Below, piece by piece: positions 53,472-61,827 of a stretch of 64,000 nucleotides of DNA. Numbering within the stretch: the stretch's first letter is position 1; every line of letters starts with the position of its first letter. The notes below the pieces were generated by a model that ran no database searches, had not been told where the DNA came from, and saw only the letters and a list, made by a program, of their open reading frames with translations. The stretch is from contig JBJORA010000009.1 of assembly GCA_046049675.1 (NCBI GenBank), positions 1 to 64,000 of the forward strand, read 5' to 3'. This DNA is from CAIXQW01 sp046049675. GTDB taxonomy: Bacteria; Bacteroidota; Bacteroidia; Chitinophagales; Chitinophagaceae. The translations under genes were made by a program, and so were the position numbers.

Positions 53472-53816
53472 ATGTTTGATTTTGAAAAACTAGATGTATA
53501 CAGCGAAATAAAGCAACTAAACAAAGAGGTTTTAGGTTTTATTTACGGTTCTTTAAAAGACGATTATTTAAGAGATCAGTGGAAGCGCGCCACGATGAGT
53601 ATAATGTTGAATTTAGCTGAAGGTACAGGCAGAATGTCTAGCAGCGAGAAGAAGCATTTTTATACGATATCACGTTCTTCGGTTTTTGAGTGCATTGCTA
53701 TTATGGATGTACTTGTAAGCCTCAGCTGGTTAGATAGTGCGAAGTACGATACGTATTATAAGTCTTACGAAAAGGTATCAAAAATGCTTTTAGGCTTATA
53801 TCGCAATGTTGCATAG
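53472..53816 (+). CDS. Four-helix-bundle protein (23S rRNA intervening-sequence family)
   Basis: The 114-aa cytosolic protein matches the four-helix-bundle family (FEKLDVYSEIKQLNKEV, DQWKRATMSIMLNLAEGTGRMSSSEKKHFYTISRSSVFECIA). Homologues occur within 23S rRNA intervening sequences and as scattered single genes; the function is unknown. It sits between two tRNA genes, flanked by mirror-image low-complexity tracts. Confidence 0.88.
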   Translation: MFDFEKLDVYSEIKQLNKEVLGFIYGSLKDDYLRDQWKRATMSIMLNLAEGTGRMSSSEKKHFYTISRSSVFECIAIMDVLVSLSWLDSAKYDTYYKSYEKVSKMLLGLYRNVA

Positions 53817-53922
53817 CACAACCCCACACCCACAACCCACACTCTAAACCCACACAACACACGCAAACACCAACACACACCCAATACACACTCACACCCA
53901 AACACACACCCACACCCTAATT
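53817..53922 (+). repeat. CA-rich low-complexity tract, right flank
   Basis: ACAACCCCACACCCACAACC and similar CACACCC words continue up to CACACCCTAATT, which ends directly at the first base of tRNA-Pro. Outer ends AATT-N-GGGTG occur in inverted orientation on both sides of the small gene. Confidence 0.65.
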
Positions 53923-55572
53923 CGGGAGGTAGTTCAGCTCGGTAGAATACTTGGTTTGGGACCAAGGGGTCGCAGGTTCGAATCCTGTCCTCCCGACAAA
54001 AAAGGACAAATCGCTTTTATTAGTGATTTGTCCTTTGTCATTTAAGGCTGAAACGCTTTGTAGGCTTGTGATTGCAGAGAATAGAAGATTGGTTTTGGGA
54101 GTTCGAAATGAGTGATTTTCCTTGTTGTACCAAATTCCTTCTGGGAACAATAAATTTTGAAACTTTTCTCTTTCATGAAAGTTGCTTGAACCCCATATTT
54201 CATTGAGTTTTGAGCAAATATTAACGGCATTGTTTATAGTATCTTCAAAGTTCGAAATGCTTTTTTTAGGAAACGAAATGTTTTGGCTTATTTCATGTTT
54301 TTGATACTCCAACTTAGCACTTAATTTATGGTAAACCTCTTTGCTAATTTCTCCATTGATGTAATACTTTTCTTGTAAGGTGTCTATTTTCTTTTCGATT
54401 GCCTTTAATTCACTTCTAAAGGCTTCAGTTTCACTTTCTTGCACTTTGATGAACTTACTAAAGTTATCGCGTAACATCTCAGTCAAAGGGGCAATAAATT
54501 CTTGTTTAAGCTCCAGCTTGCTTAATAAATCTGCAAATAGGTCATGCATTATTAAGTTTGTCTTGTTGCAACTACAACCCTTTGTTCTGCATTTATAGTA
54601 CCATTTTGAACCATATTTTGAGCTTCTATAACCCGACATTGGTGTATTACATGCATCACATTTCATAAATACTTTTAATGGTACCTCATTATGCTCTCTG
54701 CTATGTGGTACACCACCACCCTTGGCAACAGCATTTATTTCATTAACTTTAAGGAAAGTGTCATGAGATATTAATTTTTCATGTTTACCCTCTATTACTT
54801 TACCATCTAACATGCCGTGAGCCATTAAGCCACAATAAAATGGGTTACGAAATATTGCAGAAAGTTTTTGTTTGTAAATACTTAGCCCCATAGACCTTAG
54901 CTTTTCTAAAATCGCTTCATTTTTCATACCCTTCACTTTCCACTCAAATGCTTTTTTTAGTTTTTTGCCTTCATCATTTACAACAATTAACCTTTCGCCA
55001 TTTTTTCTGATAATATCATAGCCCATTGGTGGCTTAACAACCCAGTGGCCTCTCTGAAATTTTTCTTTCATGCCAGCTACAGCCCTTTGTTTACGTAACT
55101 GATTATCGTATTGACTAAATAGAAAATGAATGCTTTGTTGAAATACACCACTAGGGTTACTAGTATCTGTAGGTTGTGTAACTGCAAATACAGAGACGCC
55201 ATACTTTTCCCTTAATTCTTCTGAAAGCTTTATAGCTCCTCCACCTGTTCTGCTAAATCTATCTAACGTATATACTAATATATGTGTTACAAATCCTTTA
55301 TTCTTTTTGATATACTCTTGCATTCTGGTAAATTCTTTTCTGCCATCAGTTTTAGCACTCTCGTAAGTGCCTCCAAAATATTCTAGAATGGCTATATCAT
55401 TTCGTTCGGCATACTCTTCAATGTATTTCTTTTGAAAATCTAGTGATAAGTTTTTATCCATTTGTTCTTTACTAGATACCCTAGTGTATACAACGGCAAT
55501 TTTCTTTTCTTTAATTTGTAGAGAATTGCTACTTTTTTTGCCAAATGATTGGAATGCTTGTAAATTACTCAT
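53917..55572 (-). CDS. Large serine site-specific recombinase
   Basis: The 551-aa protein has the resolvase catalytic domain (VVYTRVSSKEQ, Ser33; LDRFSRTGGG), a recombinase domain (GYDIIRKNGERLIV, IFRNPFYCGLM), a zinc ribbon (CDACNTPMSGYRSSK ... CRTKGCSCNK) and a coiled coil (about 375-410). It would integrate and excise the island. Its last 30 or so codons (GRTGFEPATPWSQTKYSTEL) are the antisense of tRNA-Pro and lie beyond a terminator hairpin, so the functional protein probably ends near KGQITNKSDLSFF. Its start overlaps the stop of the preceding small gene (ATGA). Confidence 0.9.
   Translation of the reverse strand: MSNLQAFQSFGKKSSNSLQIKEKKIAVVYTRVSSKEQMDKNLSLDFQKKYIEEYAERNDIAILEYFGGTYESAKTDGRKEFTRMQEYIKKNKGFVTHILVYTLDRFSRTGGGAIKLSEELREKYGVSVFAVTQPTDTSNPSGVFQQSIHFLFSQYDNQLRKQRAVAGMKEKFQRGHWVVKPPMGYDIIRKNGERLIVVNDEGKKLKKAFEWKVKGMKNEAILEKLRSMGLSIYKQKLSAIFRNPFYCGLMAHGMLDGKVIEGKHEKLISHDTFLKVNEINAVAKGGGVPHSREHNEVPLKVFMKCDACNTPMSGYRSSKYGSKWYYKCRTKGCSCNKTNLIMHDLFADLLSKLELKQEFIAPLTEMLRDNFSKFIKVQESETEAFRSELKAIEKKIDTLQEKYYINGEISKEVYHKLSAKLEYQKHEISQNISFPKKSISNFEDTINNAVNICSKLNEIWGSSNFHEREKFQNLLFPEGIWYNKENHSFRTPKTNLLFSAITSLQSVSALNDKGQITNKSDLSFFVGRTGFEPATPWSQTKYSTELNYLPN
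53923..53996 (+). tRNA. tRNA-Pro (anticodon TGG)
   Basis: Acceptor CGGGAGG/CCTCCCG with discriminator A, D arm AGTTCAGCTCGGTAGAAT, anticodon arm CTTGGTTTGGGACCAAG with TGG, and T arm CAGGTTCGAATCCTG. CCA is not encoded. Its 3' end marks the start of the genomic island. Confidence 0.95.
54001..54036 (-). terminator. Hairpin terminator at the island edge
   Basis: AAAGGACAAATCGC (54001-54014) and GTGATTTGTCCTTT (54023-54036) form a 14-bp stem with one mismatch. On the minus strand it is followed by six T, so it terminates the recombinase transcript; on the plus strand the tail is weaker, so it may also end tRNA-Pro transcription. It lies inside the recombinase reading frame. Confidence 0.7.
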
Positions 55573-55754
55573 GCTGCTTGTTGAATTGTTTCGTTATTTA
55601 TGTTTGAAAAAGTTTCCATTGAAAGAGCCATTAATGTAGAGTGAAGGCTTAGTAAGGATTCAATGATATGTTCAGCTTCTAAATCTGATACATTCTCAAA
55701 CGCCTTAAAGGTCTTTAGCCATTCTTTTGTATATTTATTTGGTAACATTTCCAT
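55569..55754 (-). CDS. Small island protein, unknown function
   Basis: The 61-aa product (from ATG 55754, MEMLPNKYTKEWLK) is helical and acidic, with NVSDLEAEHIIESLLSLHSTLMALS. It ends overlapping the recombinase ATG, so the two are translationally coupled. It may be a recombinase accessory, but no homology is evident. Confidence 0.6.
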   Translation of the reverse strand: MEMLPNKYTKEWLKTFKAFENVSDLEAEHIIESLLSLHSTLMALSMETFSNINNETIQQAA

Positions 55755-55767
55755 CTGATTTTTTTGA

Positions 55768-55965
55768 TTAAAATAATTGCTTGTAAAGAATTTTGTGTGC
55801 AATAGAATATGCGCCAATGGCGCCTACAGCACCAACAAAATCACCATCTTTTAAGAATTGAAGCATATCAAGAATTAGTTTGATTTTCAAATCAGCTTGA
55901 GCTTCTGTTTGGGCTTCAATCCAGATTTCTTTTTTGATGAGTTTTGGGGATTGTTGAGATTTCAT
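55768..55965 (-). CDS. Small membrane-associated island protein, unknown
   Basis: The 65-aa product has a charged helical N-terminus (KKEIWIEAQTEAQADLKIKL) and a Gly/Ala-rich hydrophobic segment (GDFVGAVGAIGAYSIAHKILY). It sits between the coiled-coil gene and the 61-aa gene, with 5- and 13-bp gaps. Confidence 0.6.
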   Translation of the reverse strand: MKSQQSPKLIKKEIWIEAQTEAQADLKIKLILDMLQFLKDGDFVGAVGAIGAYSIAHKILYKQLF

Positions 55966-55970
55966 AGCTA

Positions 55971-56765
55971 TTAAAGTTTTATTAGTTCTAGTACGGTTTC
56001 AATTTTAGTTTTATCTTGATGCAAGTAATTCAATATATCTATAACATCTTCTAGTTCTTTAGTAGAAAACATTTTAGATAAATCCTTAGCAAACAATAAA
56101 AATGGATCTTGGCTTTCAGTTTGTGCGAAAGTAGTTTTTGTTTCAGTTTTAACTTCTGTATTCATTTCACTTTCGGATTCTGCAAGACCTGACAAAGCAC
56201 CTATTAATGGGATATTTTTTACCATATTGGGATTGCGCTTGAATAATTCTTCGATGGCTATGGATGCAACCATTCCTAATTTTACTTGCTTGCTATCATC
56301 TACCTTTTGCGTTCTTAGTTTTTCAATAATGGCTTCTAATTCTTCAATGTATTCAGTTCCTTCTTCTAGTTCTGTTTTTAATTGTTCTAACTCCTTTTCT
56401 AAGCTTTGTATTCTAAATTGTTCCTTAGCTTCATTAATTGCAGATTCTATTTTTCGTTGTACTTCAACTTCGCCTAGCGCATTGATACTTTCCTCTTTTT
56501 TGAAAGTAAAAAAGAATTTATCGTTTCTTGGACTAGTTTCGCATGACGAGTATAATAGTAGCTTTAAGGTTTTAGTTTTCTCATCTAAATAGATTTTATA
56601 GTCATCAAATTGCTCAAGATCATTTGTTTTTTCAACTACCTTCAAATTGTCTACAAATATTTCATAATATCTTGCTTTGCCTTTTTCAATTAAACTTTCA
56701 AGGTGATGTTTAATTTTTTCAATTCGCATTTCATCAAATTGCTCGGTTGTAATTTTACTGTTCAT
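55971..56765 (-). CDS. Coiled-coil protein of the recombinase operon, unknown
   Basis: The 264-aa cytosolic product has an N-terminal alpha/beta part, a strong coiled coil (about 110-155: EAKEQFRIQSLEKELEQLKTE) and a helical C-terminus. No catalytic motif was found. It is the first gene of the four-gene recombinase operon and has the operon promoter upstream. It could be a DNA-binding or structural factor for the element. Confidence 0.68.
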   Translation of the reverse strand: MNSKITTEQFDEMRIEKIKHHLESLIEKGKARYYEIFVDNLKVVEKTNDLEQFDDYKIYLDEKTKTLKLLLYSSCETSPRNDKFFFTFKKEESINALGEVEVQRKIESAINEAKEQFRIQSLEKELEQLKTELEEGTEYIEELEAIIEKLRTQKVDDSKQVKLGMVASIAIEELFKRNPNMVKNIPLIGALSGLAESESEMNTEVKTETKTTFAQTESQDPFLLFAKDLSKMFSTKELEDVIDILNYLHQDKTKIETVLELIKL

Positions 56766-56788
56766 TATACTTTTAATGTTTTAAGATG

Positions 56789-56796
56789 CAAATGTA
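56789..56796 (-). promoter_or_regulatory. -7 box (TACATTTG) of the recombinase operon
   Basis: Exact TAnnTTTG on the minus strand, 23 bases before the ATG at 56765. Confidence 0.5.
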
Positions 56797-56915
56797 TAAT
56801 GCTGAAAAATGCCACTTGCGCACATCGGTACACATAAGCACACATTTGCTTTTAAATGAAAAAGATTGCCAAACTTTGCCACATAAGCATGCTTTATAAA
56901 TATGTATTTTGTAGG

Positions 56916-56948
56916 TATGCCATGTGTATGCCATGCGTATATGATGTG
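56916..56948. repeat. Three 11-bp direct repeats upstream of the recombinase operon
   Basis: TATGCCATGTG, TATGCCATGCG and TATATGATGTG follow one another without gap, one helical turn each, about 120 bp upstream of the -7 box. They may be an operator or iteron-like binding array. The remaining 56766-57012 contains no convincing gene. Confidence 0.6.
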
Positions 56949-57012
56949 TATAGTATGAGTTAGGCATTTGTTTTAATGCGTTTGTAATGTTATAATACCA
57001 ATTTCTAACTAA

Positions 57013-57759
57013 CTAGGTAGTATTAATCGCCTCACTTGTTGGTTTATTAATCAAACTACATAAAACCCCCACATGAGGTTCGTCCTTTAAGATGCCATTG
57101 TCTAAAAATTCAGATGCTTCATATCTAAATTGAGTAGCTAAGCCTTCTGAAATTATAATATGATCAATACAATGATTTTGATCTTTGGTTGTAACAGTAA
57201 GGTTATGCTTGTTAAAGAAATTAGTCAGCGCATTTCTACTATCTATCTGAGTTAAACTTCTTTTTTCCTCTACCTTTAAGGAAGTGTTTAAGTCGCCACC
57301 AATTATTATTTGCTTATTAAGTGTTGATAGTTTTTCAATATCGTTAATAAAGTTATTTAGCTCTTTTTCTGCAATTTCTTTTTGCTTTTGAATGCCCCAT
57401 GTACCGATTATGGTTCCATACACAATAATTTCTCCAATTGGTGTTTTGTATAACCCTGCAACGGAAGTAAATTTTTCAATCACATCTAGTGGCTCAATAA
57501 ATTGATGCTTACTAAAAATGGCAACTCTTACAGAAAGCTCACCTTTATTGTATGCTCCGTAATCTAGATACTCATATTTGCCAGCGGTGGGTAAAGTATT
57601 AGTTTGAATTTTATTATAATTTGACGATAAATTAAAACTGTCTAGTGTTTCTGTAATAATTATAAAATCTAAATCTTGCTTTTCTATATCTTCAAGAAAA
57701 AAAGACTTTTGGCTCTTTTTATTTTTGAGCCAATCCATATTTATTGTTCCTATTTTCAT
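57013..57759 (-). CDS. Endonuclease/exonuclease/phosphatase (EEP) fold protein
   Basis: The 248-aa protein shows the EEP catalytic set: Asn in TINMDW, Glu38 in ITETLD, IIIGGDLNTS (Asp/Asn), CIDHIIIS and DEPHVGV (final His). It would be a metal-dependent nuclease or phosphatase in the cytoplasm. It is four bases after the metalloprotease gene in the HsdR-led operon, suggesting a defence-related accessory role. The substrate is unknown. Confidence 0.85.
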   Translation of the reverse strand: MKIGTINMDWLKNKKSQKSFFLEDIEKQDLDFIIITETLDSFNLSSNYNKIQTNTLPTAGKYEYLDYGAYNKGELSVRVAIFSKHQFIEPLDVIEKFTSVAGLYKTPIGEIIVYGTIIGTWGIQKQKEIAEKELNNFINDIEKLSTLNKQIIIGGDLNTSLKVEEKRSLTQIDSRNALTNFFNKHNLTVTTKDQNHCIDHIIISEGLATQFRYEASEFLDNGILKDEPHVGVLCSLINKPTSEAINTT

Positions 57760-57763
57760 ACAA

Positions 57764-58483
57764 CTATGCCATTATCATTTCTAATTTTTCTTTCCATTTT
57801 TGCCAATTAGGAAAAAGCCTGTTTAGTAAATTGTAAAATTGTTTTGTGTGATTAAAGTGCACCAAATGGCAAAGCTCGTGAATGATTACATATTCAATGC
57901 ACGCTTTAGGGGCTTTAATCAAATCTGTATTAAGTGTGATATTACCTAATTGTGTGCAACTGCCCCAACGCTTGGATAGTGTTTTGATTTTTAGTTTTAT
58001 ATTATGCTTTGCAAATGTTTTGTGTAAGTGTTTTGCATGTTCTAAAAGTTCATTGAAAATTACATCGGCTCTTTCCTTGTAAAAAGAATCTATAATGTTT
58101 TGAATATCAGCCACATTTTTTTTAGAAGTGTAAACTACCATTTTGCCTTTGCTTAGTTTTAGATAATTTGATGGCTCAGATTTAGAAGTGTATTGTATAT
58201 TTAGCAAATACTGCCTGCCTAAGTATAAATGTGTTTCTCCACCAATGTATTTGCGTTGTGGAGTTCGAGGATTATACTTTTGAAATCCTTTTTGATGCTT
58301 TAGAATCCATGCAGCTTTTTTATGCACTTTATAAGTAATGTCTTCAATTTGCGCATTTAGTGGTGCAATTACCTGCACTTGCCCAGAAGGGTGAATTTTA
58401 ATACCTAAACTAATTCTATCAGTAAATGATAAATCAAAACTAATTTGCTTGCTACCATAGTTTATGGAATGTGTACTTGTCAT
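57764..58483 (-). CDS. YgjP/SprT-like zinc metalloprotease (DUF45)
   Basis: The 239-aa protein has the zinc site HELCH (202-206) and a further His in HFNHTKQF, plus the family word WGSC (173-176). DUF45/YgjP proteins often sit next to hsdR genes, as here: the ATG overlaps the HsdR stop by one base. It is presumed to act on a partner of the restriction system; no substrate is known. Confidence 0.88.
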   Translation of the reverse strand: MTSTHSINYGSKQISFDLSFTDRISLGIKIHPSGQVQVIAPLNAQIEDITYKVHKKAAWILKHQKGFQKYNPRTPQRKYIGGETHLYLGRQYLLNIQYTSKSEPSNYLKLSKGKMVVYTSKKNVADIQNIIDSFYKERADVIFNELLEHAKHLHKTFAKHNIKLKIKTLSKRWGSCTQLGNITLNTDLIKAPKACIEYVIIHELCHLVHFNHTKQFYNLLNRLFPNWQKWKEKLEMIMA

Positions 58484-61400
58484 TAAGAAACGAATTTTAG
58501 TTTAGCTACTTTAATTATTTCTTCAATCAACTCGTCAATTTTTTCAAATGAAAAAGTTACATCGTACTGTTGTTGTGTTTCAAAAAGTAAATCATCTAAT
58601 GAGTTGGTAATTAGCTTTTCTATTTCCACATTTGTTTGCCAATCTATAATGTATGTATTACCTTCTTGAATACAATTCAAAATAGCTTGCTCTATTTGCA
58701 AGGCTAGATTTGCTTCAGCTTCTTTATTTGCTTTAAAAGCCTCATCCAAGATGGTATTGGTTAAATTGTAAAAGGCAATCGCATTGGGTTTGTTTGTGAT
58801 AGTTTTCGGCACATTGCTTTGTTGCCCAGTAAGAAATTGATTTTCAAAATCTTTGGCTCTTTGTAAATATTCTACTTCGTCTATTCTGTGTTGATGATAG
58901 GCATCAATGGTTTCTTTTATTAAAGTAGAAAGCTTTTTGTAAAACACAGGGTCTTCATTCATTTTTACATTTATAGCCTTAGTGGTTCTTGATGCAATAT
59001 GATCTGCTTTGGCTGCTTTGCCTATAATTTTTTCTACCTCTGCTTCGCGTTGTTCTTTATCAAAAATATTTACTAATTCAGTTATGCGTAACACTTCGCC
59101 ATCTGTGGTAATGTGTTTATCAATTAATTTTTGAATTTGTTTTTCATACTCTTTATAATCTACCTCATCATTATATCTTCTTTTTACATCTACTCTAAGT
59201 TGTAATAGTACTTTTAGATCTTTTCTGTATTGGTCAATTTGCTTGTCATTACTTACATCGTTGAACTCAACAGATGCCATTGCAAGTTTAAATAGTCTTG
59301 CAAAGTTGGAAAGCTTTTCATAAAATTCATGTCGTATACTTTCATCTTGTAAATAAGTAGCATAAGCTTCGGCATCGTATTTATTTTTTATGCCTTTAAA
59401 GATAGTCCACACATCACTATGTGCTTGCGGTAGTTTTTCTATTTCTTTACTTATGTTTATGATAGAGCCATCTAGTTCATCATTATCAAATTCGCTTAAG
59501 CCACTATATGTATTTAAAGCATTATCTAAATTGGCTAAGTTGCCAAAGTAATCTATAATATAACCATAATCTTTGCCTGGTGCAATTCTATTTACACGTG
59601 CAATAGCTTGCAATAAGGTATGCTCCTTTAGGCTTCTAGTAATGTATAGTACTTGGTTATTTGGTGCATCAAAGCCAGTAAGTAGCTTATCTACCACAAT
59701 TATTATTTCTGGCTCTTCTTGTTTTTTGAAAGCAGCAATGATTGCCTTTTCATACAATTCACTTTTGTTGTATTTATCCATCATGGATTTATAAAATCGT
59801 TGCACCACATCTTCATTTTCTTCAAAAGCATCTTCGTGATTTTCTCGCATGTCGGGTGCAGATATTAATACCTCACAACTTACTTTGCCAATTTCTTTAA
59901 TATACTCTCTGTACTTGATGGCTGTGGTTTTATTTGGGGCTACCAGTTGCCCCTTAAAGCCTGTGCCTTTTATATTGTCTTCAAAATGTAAAGAAATATC
60001 CATTGCTCTTGCATAAATAATGGCATCAGCTTTGTTTAAGTGATTAGGCGTGCTATACTTTCTTTTTAATGCAGCTTTACCATATTTGGTTAATGGTTCA
60101 GATACAATTTCAAAATAATTATCTAATGGCTTTTCATTTACTTCAATCAAATTGTGTCGGCCCTCGTATAGTAACGGCACTACAGCTTTGTCTGCAACCG
60201 CATCTGTAATAGAATACACATCTATTAAGCCACCAAATTTACTAGCAGTGCTTTTTTCTTTTTTCATTAAAGGTGTACCTGTAAAGGCTATAAAGCAGGC
60301 ATTAGGAAATACCTTTTGCATTTTTACATTAAACGAGCCATATTGTGTTCTGTGGCCTTCATCTATCAGTACAAAAATATCTGGCGAATCAATTCCATTT
60401 TTTATTTGCTTAACGGCTGCTTCAAACTTATGTATTAATGTTGTAATAACTGCATCTGTATTGCTCATTAGTAAATCTACAAGAACCTTGCCTGTTTCTG
60501 CTTCGGCTACTTCTATATGGCATTTTTGAAAGGTGTCGGTTATTTGAGCATTTAAATCTATTCTATCTGTAACTAAAATAATTTTAGGGTTTTTAACATG
60601 ACTAGCAATTTGCTGTGCCATCATTACCATTGTTAAACTTTTACCACTGCCTTGCGTATGCCATATTACACCACCAATTCGCTTGCCAGTACTGTCAATC
60701 TCACTAATTTTCTTTAGTGTTTGCTTTATTGCAAAGTATTGCTGATATCGAGTTATTTTTTTTACACCATCATCATAAACAATGAAGTTAAAAATTAGAT
60801 CTAACAAGCGTTCTTTACTGCATAAGTTAAACAACAATTTATCTTGCGCTGTAACTGCTATTTCCTTTTTTTCTAGTTGATTAAAGTGGTGCAGAACATT
60901 AAAGAAACGCTGATTAAATATAGCAGTTCTTTCTGTATTAGGTAGCTCGCTATTTTTAAGCGTGCTAATTTCTTGATTATAATTTTCTTCTGTTGCTTTT
61001 GATCTAAACTGTTCTTTCCATACACTCCAAAACTCTTTAGATGTAGCCGTGGTAGCATACTTAGCTTCATTAACCGCCAATGCAAGTGTTAGGTTACTGT
61101 ACAGGTATAGAGCCCTAACGCCATCTTCTTTTTGATTGCGAGTCTGTTGCGAAATAGCTTCATTGACAGGGTCTTTGATGGCATTGCTTTTACACTCTAT
61201 TACCACCATAGGTATCCCATTTACAAATAAAACAATATCTGGTCTGTAATGATCGTTTCTTTCGCTACGTAACACACTAAATTCTTCAGTTACATGAAAA
61301 GTATTATTCTCAAAGTTTTTCCAATCTATGTATTGAAACGAAAAGCTTTTTTTATCGCCTAATACAGTCTGCTCAAAACTTTTGCCAAGTGTTATTAAAT

Positions 61401-61695
61401 CGTAGTAGGCATTATTAGCTTTTACAAATCCATCTTGAATGGGCAATTCTCGCAAGGCAATAATTGCTTGAGCCATATTACTTTCGCTAAACTCAAATGT
61501 TTTGCCTTTGTATTGAATGCTATTAATTTTTTCTAACTGCTGCCTTAAAATAGGCTCTAATAATACATTGCTTGTTCTGCCACCTCGTAGTGCTAATGAT
61601 TCCTCTGAAGTAAGGTAAGAGTATCCCAACTTGATGAGCATTTGCAATGCTGGTATTTGGGATATGTGGTCTTCTATGAATGAAAGTTGTGGCAT
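58483..61695 (-). CDS. hsdR: Type I restriction endonuclease subunit R
   Basis: HsdR is the translocating and cutting subunit of a type I restriction-modification enzyme. The 1070-aa product has the PD-(D/E)XK nuclease site (D153 in RPDIV, E167-C-K169), Walker A QGSGKS (348-353), DEGH (445-448), FTGTPLM and helicase motif VI ITRSLKEHTLLQAIARVNR, followed by a C-terminal helical domain that binds the methylase. hsdM and hsdS are not in the window. The gene is followed by a DUF45 metalloprotease and an EEP protein. Confidence 0.96.
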   Translation of the reverse strand: MPQLSFIEDHISQIPALQMLIKLGYSYLTSEESLALRGGRTSNVLLEPILRQQLEKINSIQYKGKTFEFSESNMAQAIIALRELPIQDGFVKANNAYYDLITLGKSFEQTVLGDKKSFSFQYIDWKNFENNTFHVTEEFSVLRSERNDHYRPDIVLFVNGIPMVVIECKSNAIKDPVNEAISQQTRNQKEDGVRALYLYSNLTLALAVNEAKYATTATSKEFWSVWKEQFRSKATEENYNQEISTLKNSELPNTERTAIFNQRFFNVLHHFNQLEKKEIAVTAQDKLLFNLCSKERLLDLIFNFIVYDDGVKKITRYQQYFAIKQTLKKISEIDSTGKRIGGVIWHTQGSGKSLTMVMMAQQIASHVKNPKIILVTDRIDLNAQITDTFQKCHIEVAEAETGKVLVDLLMSNTDAVITTLIHKFEAAVKQIKNGIDSPDIFVLIDEGHRTQYGSFNVKMQKVFPNACFIAFTGTPLMKKEKSTASKFGGLIDVYSITDAVADKAVVPLLYEGRHNLIEVNEKPLDNYFEIVSEPLTKYGKAALKRKYSTPNHLNKADAIIYARAMDISLHFEDNIKGTGFKGQLVAPNKTTAIKYREYIKEIGKVSCEVLISAPDMRENHEDAFEENEDVVQRFYKSMMDKYNKSELYEKAIIAAFKKQEEPEIIIVVDKLLTGFDAPNNQVLYITRSLKEHTLLQAIARVNRIAPGKDYGYIIDYFGNLANLDNALNTYSGLSEFDNDELDGSIINISKEIEKLPQAHSDVWTIFKGIKNKYDAEAYATYLQDESIRHEFYEKLSNFARLFKLAMASVEFNDVSNDKQIDQYRKDLKVLLQLRVDVKRRYNDEVDYKEYEKQIQKLIDKHITTDGEVLRITELVNIFDKEQREAEVEKIIGKAAKADHIASRTTKAINVKMNEDPVFYKKLSTLIKETIDAYHQHRIDEVEYLQRAKDFENQFLTGQQSNVPKTITNKPNAIAFYNLTNTILDEAFKANKEAEANLALQIEQAILNCIQEGNTYIIDWQTNVEIEKLITNSLDDLLFETQQQYDVTFSFEKIDELIEEIIKVAKLKFVS

Positions 61696-61711
61696 AATGT
61701 ATTATTAAAAT

Positions 61712-61825
61712 TTATCTTGTTTTTGTCTTTGAAAGCTCTTTGAAAAGAACTATATCATAAGTATCGAGACTTTTTTCAGCAGTAATACTAATAGTTTTAA
61801 AAGGATATTCGTTAGTTATTTCCAT
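61712..61825 (-). CDS. 37-aa small ORF between CBASS and hsdR
   Basis: ATG at 61825, two bases after the nucleotidyltransferase stop; the product MEITNEYPFKTISITAEKS continues LDTYDIVLFKELSKTKTR and stops at 61712, 16 bp before hsdR. Compact spacing suggests translation. It has no recognised domain and could be a remnant. Confidence 0.4.
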   Translation of the reverse strand: MEITNEYPFKTISITAEKSLDTYDIVLFKELSKTKTR

Positions 61826-61827
61826 AA

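Noticed and set aside
53722..53965. Minus-strand ORFs rich in Val, Cys and Gly
   Set aside because: They translate the CA-rich tract and overlap the four-helix-bundle gene and tRNA-Pro.
56773..56967. 64-aa ORF upstream of the recombinase operon
   Set aside because: It covers the promoter box and the 11-bp repeats; the composition (His, Tyr, Thr) reflects these repeats.
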